DNA of 50,549 nucleotides from Evansella sp. AB-P1 (GCF_029688925.1 NZ_JARUKY010000028.1:1-50549); one strand, 5' to 3'. Positions 36,301 through 45,825 are shown, counted from the stretch's first letter. Notes: generated by a model not told the origin, from the sequence alone. A program made the numbers and translations.

Positions 36301-36607
36301 AAGAAAGAACAGTCTTAATAAAGGCTTCTGTCTCGTCCTCTGCTAGTGTTGATATGGAGATATATACCTTGAGACAACTCGAAGATTTTTCGTACCAATT
36401 GTTTTTCCCGCGGATTCTCATTCGTTCCATTTCATCAATGTTTCTGTTATAACACGATTACATTTATTCTGAGCAAAAGGGATACTCAATTAATCTATTA
36501 TTATATAGTTGTATACTATGACTCTCAATAAAGTTACAACACTACCCTCATATACGAATTCAATCCACCAAAACACAAGACAGAACATTTATAGGAAAGG
36601 GTATAAA

Positions 36608-36682
36608 ATGGCAGACGAAATAATAACTATTTTATTAAAATATTTTTGCCTTTTTGCTTCTTCTATTGGTTATTCTGCATAA
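36608..36682 (+). CDS. Possible 24-residue hydrophobic small protein
   Basis: AGGAAAGGG precedes an ATG giving MADEIITILLKYFCLFASSI plus GYSA. It is short, hydrophobic and has a fair ribosome binding site. It may be chance in AT-rich DNA; no antisense RNA or toxin family could be recognised. Confidence 0.25.
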   Translation: MADEIITILLKYFCLFASSIGYSA

Positions 36683-36922
36683 ATTTAAACTTCAAAACGT
36701 ACTCTTGAACAAAAACAATTAAATCTAGTAATTCAACATGTTTTCCATTTTATTAATGGCAATACATTTCTTCAGTTCTGTTGTTATTGGACAACATTCT
36801 CCCCCTTAACTTTCATATTTGAAAGTTAGCTAACTATTGTATTTTAGTGTAACTAAATGTAGAATATTGTAAAAGCGTTTAATGATTAATAATAACCCAT
36901 AAATCCAGAAGTGGTGGTACAT

Positions 36923-37948
36923 ATGAAAATAAAAGATATTGCTAAACTAGCAAACGTTTCTACATCTGCTGTTTCACTTGCTATAAATGGAAAACCTGGT
37001 TTAAGCGAGGCTACTAGAGAAAAAATCTTAAAAATTGCCCAAGAACATGGATACAGTCCTCGGCAACTTGTTAGCGAGGGGCAGAAAAATAATAAAATCT
37101 TAAGGTTTATAGCTTTTACCGGCACTGGTATTGTTTCTGAAAAATACGAAAATTTCCCTTTCTTTACGGAACTTATGCAAAATTTAAGTGAGAATATCCA
37201 GTCACGAGGTTACTCTTTAATGATATCCTCACTAAAAATTGACAACTTTTATGATGTACTTGATACTTTTAAAAAAGAATTACACTCTGATGGCATTATT
37301 TTGTTAGGCACTAACTTAAGTGGTGAGCAGATAGAATATATCGGTTCAAAATTTAATAACCTAGTGATTATTGACACATGCTTTGATACTATAAATCTTG
37401 ATTTTATCGTAATGAATAATACTCTAGGGGCCTACTCCGCAGGAAAATACCTATTAAATAAAGGTCACAAAAAAATTGGCTATGTGGAGTCTACCTCCCG
37501 AATGTATAATTTCAAAATGAGAAAAAAAGGCTTTGAATTAGCTCTACAAGAACAAAATATCAAGCTAGAAAAAAAACACATGTACAGCTTACCTCCAACA
37601 GTTGTCACATCACAAAATGAATTTAAGGAGCTTATTGCGGCAAATAGACATAATCTTCCCACAGCTTTATTTTGTGAATGTGATTACATGGCTATTAGTG
37701 TTATTAAATCCTTGAATGAGCTTGGTTTAAGAGTTCCTCACGATATTTCAGTAATAGGTTTTGACGATATTTGGGAAGCACAAATTATCAATCCCGAATT
37801 AACAACCGTCCATGTTCCTAAAAACAAGATTGCTACCATCGCAGTAGATCGATTAATTGAAAAGATTGAAAATGATGATAACAACAAAACAAAAGTATTC
37901 GTTGATACGGAGCTAGTAGAACGAAATTCTTGTCTTGATATTAATTAG
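36923..37948 (+). CDS. LacI-family transcriptional regulator, paralogue 2
   Basis: The 341-residue protein is a near twin of the regulator at 34288: the same helix-turn-helix (IKDIAKLANVSTSAVSLAIN), the same HTFVSEK-like entry to the sugar domain (TGTGIVSEKYENFPFF), and identical stretches LPTALFCECDYMAISVIKSL and PHDISVIGFDDIWEAQ. The start ATG at 36923 is set by alignment with the twin; an upstream GTG at 36911 has no better site. It is convergent with the glycosidase operon. The two proteins may respond to different sugars or split control of the locus. Confidence 0.92.
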   Translation: MKIKDIAKLANVSTSAVSLAINGKPGLSEATREKILKIAQEHGYSPRQLVSEGQKNNKILRFIAFTGTGIVSEKYENFPFFTELMQNLSENIQSRGYSLMISSLKIDNFYDVLDTFKKELHSDGIILLGTNLSGEQIEYIGSKFNNLVIIDTCFDTINLDFIVMNNTLGAYSAGKYLLNKGHKKIGYVESTSRMYNFKMRKKGFELALQEQNIKLEKKHMYSLPPTVVTSQNEFKELIAANRHNLPTALFCECDYMAISVIKSLNELGLRVPHDISVIGFDDIWEAQIINPELTTVHVPKNKIATIAVDRLIEKIENDDNNKTKVFVDTELVERNSCLDIN

Positions 37949-37980
37949 TCCTTCTATTTACATAAACATTAACATAATTC

Positions 37981-38012
37981 TGCCCCATCCAAATTATAGG
38001 ATGGGGCATTAA
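37981..38012 (+). terminator. Hairpin terminator after the second LacI gene
   Basis: Stem TGCCCCATCC/GGATGGGGCA with an 8-nt loop followed by a T/A-rich tract, 30 bp after the stop. Confidence 0.65.
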
Positions 38013-38185
38013 TATTATTTAAAGGCTGTTTAATCTTGTTCATAAGCATAATTATCCTCATTTAAAAGTGTTGTATCATCAATCCAATTCCATTATCCAA
38101 TACCTAATCCAACTAATTACAACTGATCCCATAGATCACAGTACTGAAACATGAGAGACAACATTCATCATGTATTTAGTAGACA

Positions 38186-39535
38186 TCACATACTTAGCAG
38201 TGCAACCCATGATCCTGATCCTGGTGTGGTAAGACGAACTCTCCCCTTGAATTTATATTCATGCTCGACTGTTTCCCACTCCACTTTTACGCTTTCAGCC
38301 TCAAGCCATTTCTGTTCATCAATATTTAACCACATCAGGTTCATGCTTTCTCCATAAATCCAATGATCAAGTTCAACCGACCCATCCTCAGGAAAATAAA
38401 CGGCATATTGATCTCCAATATTCGCCATGCAATAGGCTTCATTTTCGTTTCTGTCATTCAATAACCCGTTGTTCGGAGTACACTGGAAGACATCTAACTG
38501 TTCCAGCAACAAAGTTAAGGATTTGATACTTGCCATAGCCTCCTCTGACAAGCCTATCCCCCAGAACGCATCTGTTGGTCTATGAAACCGAACCGATGCG
38601 CATCCTCCAAAAACATCCCGCCAAAATCGCTGTATAGCTTCTTTTTTCAAACCTGCTGATGTATTGTAAGTAACGATTTTTGGTGATATATTTGCCTGAC
38701 TCCCATAAATTTTCTCATTGTTCAACGGCATAAGGCCCGCAGTCTGTACGACATTCCTATATCGCATCAATTCATCCCAGTGACGTTGTCCTTTTTGACC
38801 TTTCGAATCCTGATTAATTTGAGATATATCAATAAATGAATACAAATTTCGATAATGCAAGCATGCACGAACTGAACTAGCTGGATACATATGCATTGTC
38901 GTAATTTCCACAGATTCATTTCTTTCATCTACTGCAGCATGAATTTTTTTCGCCCAATAATTTTCCCAGTCAATTCCCGCCCAGCTTTCATTGTTTATGT
39001 TGTACAAGATATGATCGTACTCCAAAGTCATGGACAAGAGCTTGTCAATGTACTGATTTTGATAATTCAATACCTCTGTATTTCCTGTTGTCACTGTCTG
39101 AAAAAACGCATCACTGTTCTGCAATGTACGTTCGTCAATGTTTACATTGCATTTCGGGTTCCACGGATGCGTTGCCCAAGCATTTAAATCGTGCTGATCC
39201 CAAAGCGTTAATTGGATGATGATATCTCTTGACTTCGTTTCTTTCAAAAAGAACTCAAGCCTTTGCCAATACTCATCATTCCACTGATTTAAGTCATAAA
39301 GATTGTCATTGATTTGTTTAAATGCATATACATTTCCCGGATCCCTGTCGGACATTGTATTCCTTACATAATTTCCGCCTACGGATAAAAGCAAATCTAA
39401 ATGCTCGATCAGTGTTTCGTCCGTCCATTGAAACAAATTATCTTCATCACTTGCCCCTCTCAACAAAATCGGTTTACCTTTGTACTGCCAGTAGGAGTGA
39501 TTTTCCTCATAAATCTTTATTTTGTCCACGTCCAT
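38186..39535 (-). CDS. Intracellular TIM-barrel glycoside hydrolase
   Basis: The 449-residue protein has no signal peptide. It starts KIYEENHSYWQYKGKPILLRG and shows barrel strands typical of clan A-like enzymes: GGNYVRNTMS, IIIQLTLWDQHD and ILYNINNESW, whose Glu is the likely acid/base. The C-terminal about 90 residues form a beta domain (YAVYFPEDGSVEL to RLTTPGSGSWV) like those ending DUF4038/apiosidase-type enzymes. The family number is uncertain. It is the last gene of the binding protein-permease operon, so it likely cleaves the imported oligosaccharide. The ATG has AAGGAGG upstream. Confidence 0.75.
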   Translation of the reverse strand: MDVDKIKIYEENHSYWQYKGKPILLRGASDEDNLFQWTDETLIEHLDLLLSVGGNYVRNTMSDRDPGNVYAFKQINDNLYDLNQWNDEYWQRLEFFLKETKSRDIIIQLTLWDQHDLNAWATHPWNPKCNVNIDERTLQNSDAFFQTVTTGNTEVLNYQNQYIDKLLSMTLEYDHILYNINNESWAGIDWENYWAKKIHAAVDERNESVEITTMHMYPASSVRACLHYRNLYSFIDISQINQDSKGQKGQRHWDELMRYRNVVQTAGLMPLNNEKIYGSQANISPKIVTYNTSAGLKKEAIQRFWRDVFGGCASVRFHRPTDAFWGIGLSEEAMASIKSLTLLLEQLDVFQCTPNNGLLNDRNENEAYCMANIGDQYAVYFPEDGSVELDHWIYGESMNLMWLNIDEQKWLEAESVKVEWETVEHEYKFKGRVRLTTPGSGSWVALLSM

Positions 39536-39562
39536 TCAACCTCCTTCTTAGAGTATCAACAA

Positions 39563-40465
39563 CTATTCAACTCCGATCCAATCAGCTCGCGCAACTGCTT
39601 TCCAGTGATCACGAATCGCTTGGATTTGTTCGACTTCTAATGGTCCATCCTTCAGAATCTCTGCATTTTGAAGCCATCTATCGGCTTTTCTTGTACCAAC
39701 AATCGCGGTACACACTCCAGGAACCGACAGAGTAAAACGCAGTGCAATTGAAACCTGTCCCATAACGTCATCACCCTGTAAGAAATCATATCGTAACTGA
39801 TTAAAACGATCCCAGTACGGCTGATGAATCTTGCCTCCCGGCTGCTTGCCAATATACCAAGCTGCATTGGCAATCGGCCGTTTAATGACGACGCCCATGC
39901 CCCCTTTTGCAGCTTCCGGCAGCGTTAGATCTATCGACTCTTGATCCGCAATGTTAAGAGAGGTTTCCAGTGAGTCGAAAACCCCACACTCAATCGCATA
40001 AAGCGCTGCCTGAGAATCCCCGCTGTAACCAATGTAACGGGTCTTTCCTTTATCTTTCATACGCTGAAGTTCTTCTATTAAATCACCTTGCCGCAACAGC
40101 TTTTCAGGTGTATTGTGAAGGTGAACAACATCCACATAATCTGTTTTCAATCGCTTCAGGCTACGGTCAATGCTAGGCTCAACCAATCCCGGATCCCAAT
40201 CCGGCAGGTCGGCCAACCCTTCCGCATGTCCGCACTTTGTAAACAAATAATAATCCTGGCGCCGATGTCCCACTGTACGCCCGATTAGTTCCTCACTTAT
40301 TCCGTAACATTCTGCAGTATCGATTACATTCAATCCTGCGTCAAGAGCACTACCCAGTAACTGTTCGACTACCTCAACAGGCGCTTTGTATTTGCCGATC
40401 TGTGCGGCACCAAAGCCAAGGACGCTGACCTTCATGTCCGTACTTCCAAATTGGCGTCGTTCCAT
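39563..40465 (-). CDS. Aldo/keto reductase
   Basis: The 300-residue AKR has GFGAAQIG at the N-terminus, NVIDTAECYG with the catalytic Asp and Tyr, YLFTKCG with the Lys and DVVHLHN with the His. The C-terminal SIALRFTLSVPGVCTAIVGTRKADRWLQN matches the NADP-binding end. It should oxidise or reduce a sugar or aldehyde with NAD(P). It lies between the second permease and the glycosidase in the operon, suggesting work on the released monosaccharide. The ATG has GGGGGAG upstream. Confidence 0.88.
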   Translation of the reverse strand: MERRQFGSTDMKVSVLGFGAAQIGKYKAPVEVVEQLLGSALDAGLNVIDTAECYGISEELIGRTVGHRRQDYYLFTKCGHAEGLADLPDWDPGLVEPSIDRSLKRLKTDYVDVVHLHNTPEKLLRQGDLIEELQRMKDKGKTRYIGYSGDSQAALYAIECGVFDSLETSLNIADQESIDLTLPEAAKGGMGVVIKRPIANAAWYIGKQPGGKIHQPYWDRFNQLRYDFLQGDDVMGQVSIALRFTLSVPGVCTAIVGTRKADRWLQNAEILKDGPLEVEQIQAIRDHWKAVARADWIGVE

Positions 40466-40499
40466 AATAGCTCCCCCTTATATGCAATTGGTCGTTTAA

Positions 40500-41342
40500 T
40501 CATCCTTTAATACCAGATGTAGCAATACCATCAACAATATATTTTTGGAATACAAAGAAGACGGTCAGGACCGGCAATATTGAAAGAACGGACATGGCAA
40601 ATACTGCGCCCCACGTGGATTGCCCTTCAGCATCCAAAAATAACCGTAGTCCCAAAGGAACAGTAAAATTGTTAGCTGTGGTTAAGTACAACAATTGGCT
40701 AAAGAAGTCATCCCACGTCCACATGAACGTAAAGATAGCAGTTGTAATCAATGCTGGCATGGATAACGGAAGTATAATCTTAAAATAGATCTTCACAAGT
40801 CCACACCCGTCAATGGTCGCACTCTCGTCCAGTTCCCTCGGAATACCTCGCATAAATTGCACAAGTAGAAAGATAAAAAATGCGTCAGTCGCCAGCATCT
40901 TAGGGACCGTCAGCGGCCAAATCGTATTGATCCAGCCAATTTGGTGAAAAATAGAATACTGTGGAATTAAAGTTACGTGGGAAGGCAACATAATCGTCGT
41001 CAACATGCAGGCAAACCAAAATTTCTTCCATGCGAAGTTAATTCTACTGAAGGCATACGCTGCCATTGAGCAGGTTACAAGATTCGCAATAACGGCAATC
41101 GTACTGATTAAAAAAGAATTTTTGAAAAAGGTTCCAAATGTCGCTTCACGTGTAACGTGCCATCCTTTCCAATAGTTTTCCAATGTCCATTCTCTAGACC
41201 ACAAACCAGGGTCAGTGAAAATCAAATACTCAGGCTTCATAGAACTGGAGATTAGCCACAAGACTGGATAGATCATAAGAAGACCGACAACAATGATAAA
41301 CAGATGAGTTAACAATTTCGATATCTTTCTAGAACTTATCAC
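40500..41342 (-). CDS. Carbohydrate ABC transporter permease, MalG/CUT1 type
   Basis: The 280-residue protein with six membrane helices has the EAA loop as ELDESATIDGCGLVKIYFKI followed by ILPLSMPALI, and ends GIATSGIKG as CUT1 MalG-like subunits do. It pairs with the 41339 permease and the 42321 binding protein. The GTG start overlaps the preceding stop as GTGA. No ATPase gene is present in the locus, so it probably uses a shared MsmX-like ATPase encoded elsewhere. Confidence 0.92.
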   Translation of the reverse strand: MISSRKISKLLTHLFIIVVGLLMIYPVLWLISSSMKPEYLIFTDPGLWSREWTLENYWKGWHVTREATFGTFFKNSFLISTIAVIANLVTCSMAAYAFSRINFAWKKFWFACMLTTIMLPSHVTLIPQYSIFHQIGWINTIWPLTVPKMLATDAFFIFLLVQFMRGIPRELDESATIDGCGLVKIYFKIILPLSMPALITTAIFTFMWTWDDFFSQLLYLTTANNFTVPLGLRLFLDAEGQSTWGAVFAMSVLSILPVLTVFFVFQKYIVDGIATSGIKG

Positions 41343-42247
41343 TTGCGACCACCTCCGTCTTCATAGTAAACCCAGTGTTTTGACGACCAAAAGATAATCG
41401 CTGTTAATGTTGCCAGAAAGATAAACAGGATCCAAGCCATAGCAGAAGCATAACCCATATCAAAATAGTTAAAGGCTCTTTGGTAGAGGTACAATGTATA
41501 GAATAAGGTGGAATTCACAGGGCCACCGGTTCCTCCACTTACAATATAGGCTGAGGCAAACACTTGTACCGATTTAATTACTTCAATGACAAGGTTGAAG
41601 AAGATGACAGGGGTCAAAAGGGGAAGGGTGATACTCATAAGCTGCCTCGTTTTGTTAGCACCATCCACTTCCGCTGCTTCATATAATTCGGTAGGGACCT
41701 GTTTTAATCCAGCTAGAAATATAACCATGGATGCACCAAATTGCCACGTAGCCAAAATAATCAATGTATAAAGAGCGTAACTTGGATGAGATACCCATCC
41801 TGGGCCTTGAATGCCGAAAATAGCCAACACCTGATTGATCAAACCGTTCATCCCAAACAGATTTCTCCACAGCAGGGCAATCGCCACACTGCCTCCGAGC
41901 AATGAAGGTATGTAGTATGCCGTGCGATAGATACCCAATCCCCGCAGACCCTTGTTCAGCAATAGGGCAACACCCAATGCAGCCAGAAGCTGAGTTGGCA
42001 CAGCAATAATCATGAATCTCAATGTTACTGTAACTGAAGCAATATATCTTCTATCTCCAAACAAGTCAATATAGTTTTGCCAACCGATCCATTTAGGAGG
42101 AGTCAGTAAATCATACTGAGTAAAGGATAAATAAAGGGATATGAACATCGGTCCCACAATCAGACCAAAAAAACCAATAAACCATGGCAGCAAGAATAAA
42201 TACCCCGTAACGTTGCTAGATTCGAGTGGATTTCGTTTTATAAGCAT
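41339..42247 (-). CDS. Carbohydrate ABC transporter permease, MalF/CUT1 type
   Basis: The 302-residue protein has six helices and the EAA loop ELYEAAEVDGANKTRQLMSI followed by TLPLLTPV. The N-terminus (GYLFLLPWFIGFFGLIVGPM) is typical of MalF-like sugar permeases of Firmicutes. The ATG has GGGGGAA upstream. It is the second gene of the operon, 73 bp after the binding protein, overlapping the next permease by 4 bp. Confidence 0.92.
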   Translation of the reverse strand: MLIKRNPLESSNVTGYLFLLPWFIGFFGLIVGPMFISLYLSFTQYDLLTPPKWIGWQNYIDLFGDRRYIASVTVTLRFMIIAVPTQLLAALGVALLLNKGLRGLGIYRTAYYIPSLLGGSVAIALLWRNLFGMNGLINQVLAIFGIQGPGWVSHPSYALYTLIILATWQFGASMVIFLAGLKQVPTELYEAAEVDGANKTRQLMSITLPLLTPVIFFNLVIEVIKSVQVFASAYIVSGGTGGPVNSTLFYTLYLYQRAFNYFDMGYASAMAWILFIFLATLTAIIFWSSKHWVYYEDGGGRK

Positions 42248-42320
42248 ATATATTCCCCCAGTTTAACGGAGAGGGCCAGAATTCACGGGCCACTCTCCTA
42301 TGAACCTTTTCTACCTACTA

Positions 42321-43664
42321 TTAATCCGCGTGTCTTGCCATAATTGCGTTGAGTTCATCCATGAATACCTCGGCACCTTCCTCAACAGACATAAATCCGA
42401 ATGAAATAGATTCGTGAATTTCTTGGAATAAATCTCCACTCTCGTTGTATCCTGGGAAGAACGGAATAAAATCAGCATCCGATGACGCACTGACCCAATC
42501 AACGTATTCAACAATACGTGAACTAATCTCATCCATTTCCGGAATCAACATTGCCCTTACATCCGAATTCACCGGTACCCCGCGGTCACTTTCCAAAATT
42601 GCGGTTGCTTCCAAGTCGTTCACAAAAAAGTCCATAAACTTCACTGACCATTCAGGATGTTCTGTGTTAGCGTTTACAGCCAAATGTTGACTCGGACGAA
42701 GTGGAACTCCGTTAATACCTGTCTCCGAGCTGTACGGAATTATATGAATAACAAACTCATCTTCTGAAGCACTCATGAAGGATCCAAGTTGATTACTTGG
42801 AATCTCCATCATGGCCACATCCCTTGATACGATAAGGGACTGTCCTGCATCACCCTCTGGTGCAGCAGCTTGAATTTCTGGCGGCACTAATCCCTCTTGG
42901 TCCCCTATATCCTCCCATAACTGGAACCAAGCAAGGGCATCATCCATATCAAACCCAAGTTCTCCGTCAACATGTAAAACTTTTCCTCGCTGGTTAATAA
43001 AATATTCGAAAATATTAGGACTTCCGACTTGTGTACCATATACACCGTCTACAGATGTTGTAATTTGTGAGGCAATTTCCGTGTAATCTTCCCAAGTCCA
43101 TTCATCATCAGGTAGCGGAATACCTGCCTCGTCAAACACAGACTTGTTCAATAGCATGCCACGGGCATTCGTTCCAAGACTCATGGCATATAAGTTTCCA
43201 TTAAACGTTGCAGCATTGATTGCAGACTCATCAATCAGACTTGTATCGAGTTCAGAGCCGACATAATCGTTCAGTGACAATAAAACATCCCTGTCCACGT
43301 AATCGTTGACACTTCCCCCCAATTGAATCAAATCAGGAGCATTACCCGATGCAAATTGAGTCGTTAACCTGTCAAAATAGCCATCAAAACCTGAGTACTC
43401 AGCTACGATCTTCACTTCAGGATGACGTTCCTCAAACAATTCGATCACCTGTAATGTGAGGTCGTGACGTTCTTGCCCACCCCACCAGGACATGCGCAGC
43501 TCAATTTTTTCATCATCTGAATTATTTGCTTCCCCCTGATTGTCGTCGTTACCGTTGTTACCGTCGTTCACCGATTCATTGCTTCCAGTATTTGATGTGC
43601 AAGCTGTTGTTAAGACGAATAAAAAGACTAGTAACATAGTAATCCATAAAGACCTTTTAAACAT
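42321..43664 (-). CDS. Extracellular sugar-binding lipoprotein of the CUT1 transporter
   Basis: The 447-residue solute-binding protein (SBP_bac_1 type) has a signal peptide and lipobox TTAC with lipidated Cys22, an Asn/Asp/Gly linker and a first lobe opening IELRMSWWGGQERHDLTLQV. It should capture an oligosaccharide outside the membrane and pass it to the two permeases. The ATG follows AAAGGAGGT. It is first gene of the operon; a LacI-type operator-like palindrome lies about 120 bp upstream. Confidence 0.92.
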   Translation of the reverse strand: MFKRSLWITMLLVFLFVLTTACTSNTGSNESVNDGNNGNDDNQGEANNSDDEKIELRMSWWGGQERHDLTLQVIELFEERHPEVKIVAEYSGFDGYFDRLTTQFASGNAPDLIQLGGSVNDYVDRDVLLSLNDYVGSELDTSLIDESAINAATFNGNLYAMSLGTNARGMLLNKSVFDEAGIPLPDDEWTWEDYTEIASQITTSVDGVYGTQVGSPNIFEYFINQRGKVLHVDGELGFDMDDALAWFQLWEDIGDQEGLVPPEIQAAAPEGDAGQSLIVSRDVAMMEIPSNQLGSFMSASEDEFVIHIIPYSSETGINGVPLRPSQHLAVNANTEHPEWSVKFMDFFVNDLEATAILESDRGVPVNSDVRAMLIPEMDEISSRIVEYVDWVSASSDADFIPFFPGYNESGDLFQEIHESISFGFMSVEEGAEVFMDELNAIMARHAD

Positions 43665-44459
43665 TTAGTTACCTCCTTTAGTTCTTTTTTATAAAAATTA
43701 TCCTACTGAAAAATCATATATATCATTGATTTTTCAAAAGGTAATTTAAAACAAAGAAATAAAATGAAGAATCTCGCACAATTGCAAACGTTTACATCAT
43801 TAACCAAGGAGAAATCCCAAATAAAATAACCATCCATTTATTTATGTAATCACTATTTACACATTCACTAAAAAAATTTAAATTTGTTTATTAAAAATAT
43901 TCTGATTAATTGCTATAATTATATCAATCCACTAAACTTCAGTCAACCAATATATTAAACTTTATTTAAAGTTTAATAAGTAGTGTATTAAAATAATAGA
44001 AAAAGTCAACTGAATAGCCGTTTTTGTCGGATTCTGCGTTTGCTACTCTTTTATATTTTAATCAAATCCCTCTTGTGATTTTAGTTTAATAACGTTTTAT
44101 TTTACTAAATTTTTTTAAAATATGAATTAATTTAGATAGCAGGGGGCAATTTTACTGCTCCTTTATATTCAATAATTGTCCAATATATATAGTATTTTGT
44201 TATTTTACGGGATTATATATTTCTAAAAGTATCTCTTTTTATACTAAATACATTAGTTTCTTTTATACATCTTAATAATAATAGGAGGATACAATGTTGA
44301 TAGCTTAGGGGACGATTCTCGAGAGGTATTCCTTCGTATCGATTATTGCAAGAAGATGGTAACCTATAAGATAAAAGTGCCAGACCCCCAATACGACAAT
44401 AATGTTTAGCACAGTGGGTTTTGGCACCGTATGATATTTTCATTATTCCTAAATGCGAC
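43665..44459. other. Intergenic, 800 bp
   Basis: Very AT-rich with no gene seen. It contains the operator at 43783, a degenerate family A piece GGGGACGATTCTCGAGAGGT at 44307-44326 and a family B palindrome at 44377-44428 (GTGCCAGACCCCC to TTGGCACC). Confidence 0.5.
43783..43796 (-). promoter_or_regulatory. cre/LacI-type operator upstream of the sugar operon
   Basis: On the minus strand TGTAAACGTTTGCA is a near-perfect palindrome with a central CG, fitting the cre consensus with one mismatch or a LacI-family operator. It lies about 120 bp before the binding-protein start, in the promoter region. Either CcpA or one of the two local LacI proteins could bind. Confidence 0.55.
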
Positions 44460-44753
44460 TCACCTCCTATTTTTTCGCTTCCTTTCGTTAGATTTTTTTA
44501 TTTTCATGATTTTAGTAGGCGGTTGCTTTCTAATCCACTTGATAAACCGATTCAACTGCACATCCTCCCGCAACTCCTTAATCGTAGTTAATCGTGCAGC
44601 AATTTCTTCATTTGTATATAGAGCATGAATTTGTTTATGACAAGGGTGACAAAGATTAGCTGTTGCATCAAACGTTCCTCCCATCTCTTTCGGCAAGAGA
44701 TGATGAACCGTTGTTTCTACCTCCTGACGACCACAAAGCTCACAAAAATTCAC
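44460..44753 (-). CDS. HNH endonuclease-like small protein (YisB-like)
   Basis: The 97-residue protein has a zinc-binding HNH layout: C4-ELC7, VHHLLPKEMGG with His17/18, ANLCHPCHKQIH with C35-C38 and the last His43. The C-terminus is strongly basic. Such proteins are probable DNA endonucleases of unknown role, also found as free-standing chromosomal genes. The GTG at 44753 is chosen since GGAGGTG lies 7 nt upstream; the ATG at 44774 precedes that site. Confidence 0.82.
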   Translation of the reverse strand: MNFCELCGRQEVETTVHHLLPKEMGGTFDATANLCHPCHKQIHALYTNEEIAARLTTIKELREDVQLNRFIKWIRKQPPTKIMKIKKSNERKRKNRR

Positions 44754-44988
44754 ACTACCACACCTCCAATCCATTCAAAAATAGAAGTTGTAAGAATATC
44801 CACTCCGGTTTCCGTTATTCTTATATATTACATAAGTTTTGGCAATTTTAATAAGGAGAGATGTTTTTTTTGTAAAACCGTAATGCAACAATTGAGAAAT
44901 AAGTTATTGAAGATATAAGGATTATTACAATTCAAAACACAAAAAGTAAAAGACATATCCACAATTTTTTAAAAAGGAGTGGAACATA

Positions 44989-45210
44989 ATGAAGAATCTT
45001 CCTAGCTTTGTTCATATAGGTGAATTAATAGCTATTTCTAAGTATTTCAAATTAAATACTTATCAAATGGTGAATTTTTTAGAAAACGGTGTGATGGAAG
45101 TGTTCCAATGTAAGGAAGATTTCTTAAAAAAGTATGGAAAGAAAGAATCATTTAACGATTTAGATTGGGTTGAGTTAAATAATGGAAAAATTTTCTTAAA
45201 ATCCAAATAG
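44989..45210 (+). CDS. Small conserved-looking protein, function unknown
   Basis: The 73-residue protein starts with AAAAAGGAG 9 nt upstream. It is mixed alpha/beta with two aromatic clusters (YFKLNTYQMVNFLENGVMEV) and a lysine-rich end. There is no membrane segment or Cys motif. The good start site and codon use support a real gene; the family is not recognised. No partner in the same transcript is evident. Confidence 0.6.
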   Translation: MKNLPSFVHIGELIAISKYFKLNTYQMVNFLENGVMEVFQCKEDFLKKYGKKESFNDLDWVELNNGKIFLKSK

Positions 45211-45331
45211 GGTGACATAGAAAAAGTTGTTTTTTACTATTTATTGCCCACTGTATGAAGTAGTGTTAATCCCAATTACTCAGCTTCCTTCTGACTATCA
45301 TTGTCATTATGGGGTTAGGCAAATCTTTTTA

Positions 45332-45360
45332 TTGATATATACATATAAATAAAGTATAGT
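45332..45360 (+). promoter_or_regulatory. Sigma-A promoter of the macrolide leader and mph
   Basis: TTGATA (45332-45337), exactly 17 nt, then TATAGT (45355-45360). Transcription would start about 27 bases before the leader peptide start codon. Confidence 0.8.
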
Positions 45361-45393
45361 ATTGTTACATTATTGAAAGGTGGGTTTTTAAAA

Positions 45394-45441
45394 ATGATGC
45401 ATGCAGGAAGATTACGCCAGCAAACTTTGAACAACAAGTAA
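45394..45441 (+). CDS. ErmDL-like macrolide-arrest leader peptide
   Basis: The 15-codon frame MMHAGRLRQQTLNNK begins with AAAGGTGGG 9 nt upstream. Against the macrolide-dependent arrest peptide ErmDL (MTHSMRLRFPTLNQ) it shares M1, H3, R6-L7-R8 and T11-L12-N13. The R-x-R (+X+) motif is the one at which macrolide-bound ribosomes stall. It sits between a good promoter and a macrolide phosphotransferase gene, followed by hairpins and terminators. Stalling at this peptide should rearrange the leader RNA so that transcription continues. The function is inferred from the match and position. Confidence 0.82.
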   Translation: MMHAGRLRQQTLNNK

Positions 45442-45480
45442 TTTAATATGTTCAAAGGCTCTGTTTTCATAATACAGGGT
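45425..45480 (+). promoter_or_regulatory. Leader RNA hairpins overlapping the leader ORF end
   Basis: CTTTGAAC (45425-45432, inside the TLN codons) pairs perfectly with GTTCAAAG (45450-45457). GCTCTGT (45458-45464) pairs with ACAGGGT (45474-45480). A further TCTTCAA (45511-45517)/TTGAAGA (45541-45547) pair lies downstream. A ribosome stalled at RLR would cover the first arm, as in erm attenuators. Confidence 0.65.
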
Positions 45481-45548
45481 AAACGGAAGTAGTCTGCACA
45501 TTTTTAATAATCTTCAACGGAAAAATATACACTTTTTTACTTGAAGAA

Positions 45549-45576
45549 AGGCAGATATACACATCTGTCTTTTTTT
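45549..45576 (+). terminator. Attenuator terminator 1 of the mph leader
   Basis: AGGCAGAT (45549-45556) pairs with ATCTGTCT (45563-45570, one G-U) over a 6-nt loop and runs into seven T. This is a textbook intrinsic terminator between leader peptide and mph. Confidence 0.85.
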
Positions 45577-45666
45577 CGTATGTTTTTTTCATTTATGGTA
45601 AAAAAGCGGATGCCTAGGATTCATAACCGGTTAGCCGTCTACTTGTTAGCTTTTCGTTTACTCAAC

Positions 45667-45699
45667 ACCACAGACAGTAGCCTGACTGTGGTTTCTTTA
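45667..45699 (+). terminator. Second hairpin/terminator upstream of mph
   Basis: ACCACAG (45667-45673) pairs perfectly with CTGTGGT (45686-45692), followed by TTCTTT. It may back up terminator 1. Confidence 0.65.
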
Positions 45700-45825
45700 T
45701 GATTACCATCCCTTTACATCACACACACATGGAAAATTAAGGTGGACAATTAATTATCAAATTATACGAAACACTTTCCCACCTAAAGTTAACAATAATA
45801 ATACAAACATTTGGAGGATATAAAT

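Noticed and set aside
36227-36430. Minus-strand 67-codon frame next to the second family C region
   Set aside because: Its C-terminal third is repeat sequence and no family or good start is visible; too weak to list as a gene.
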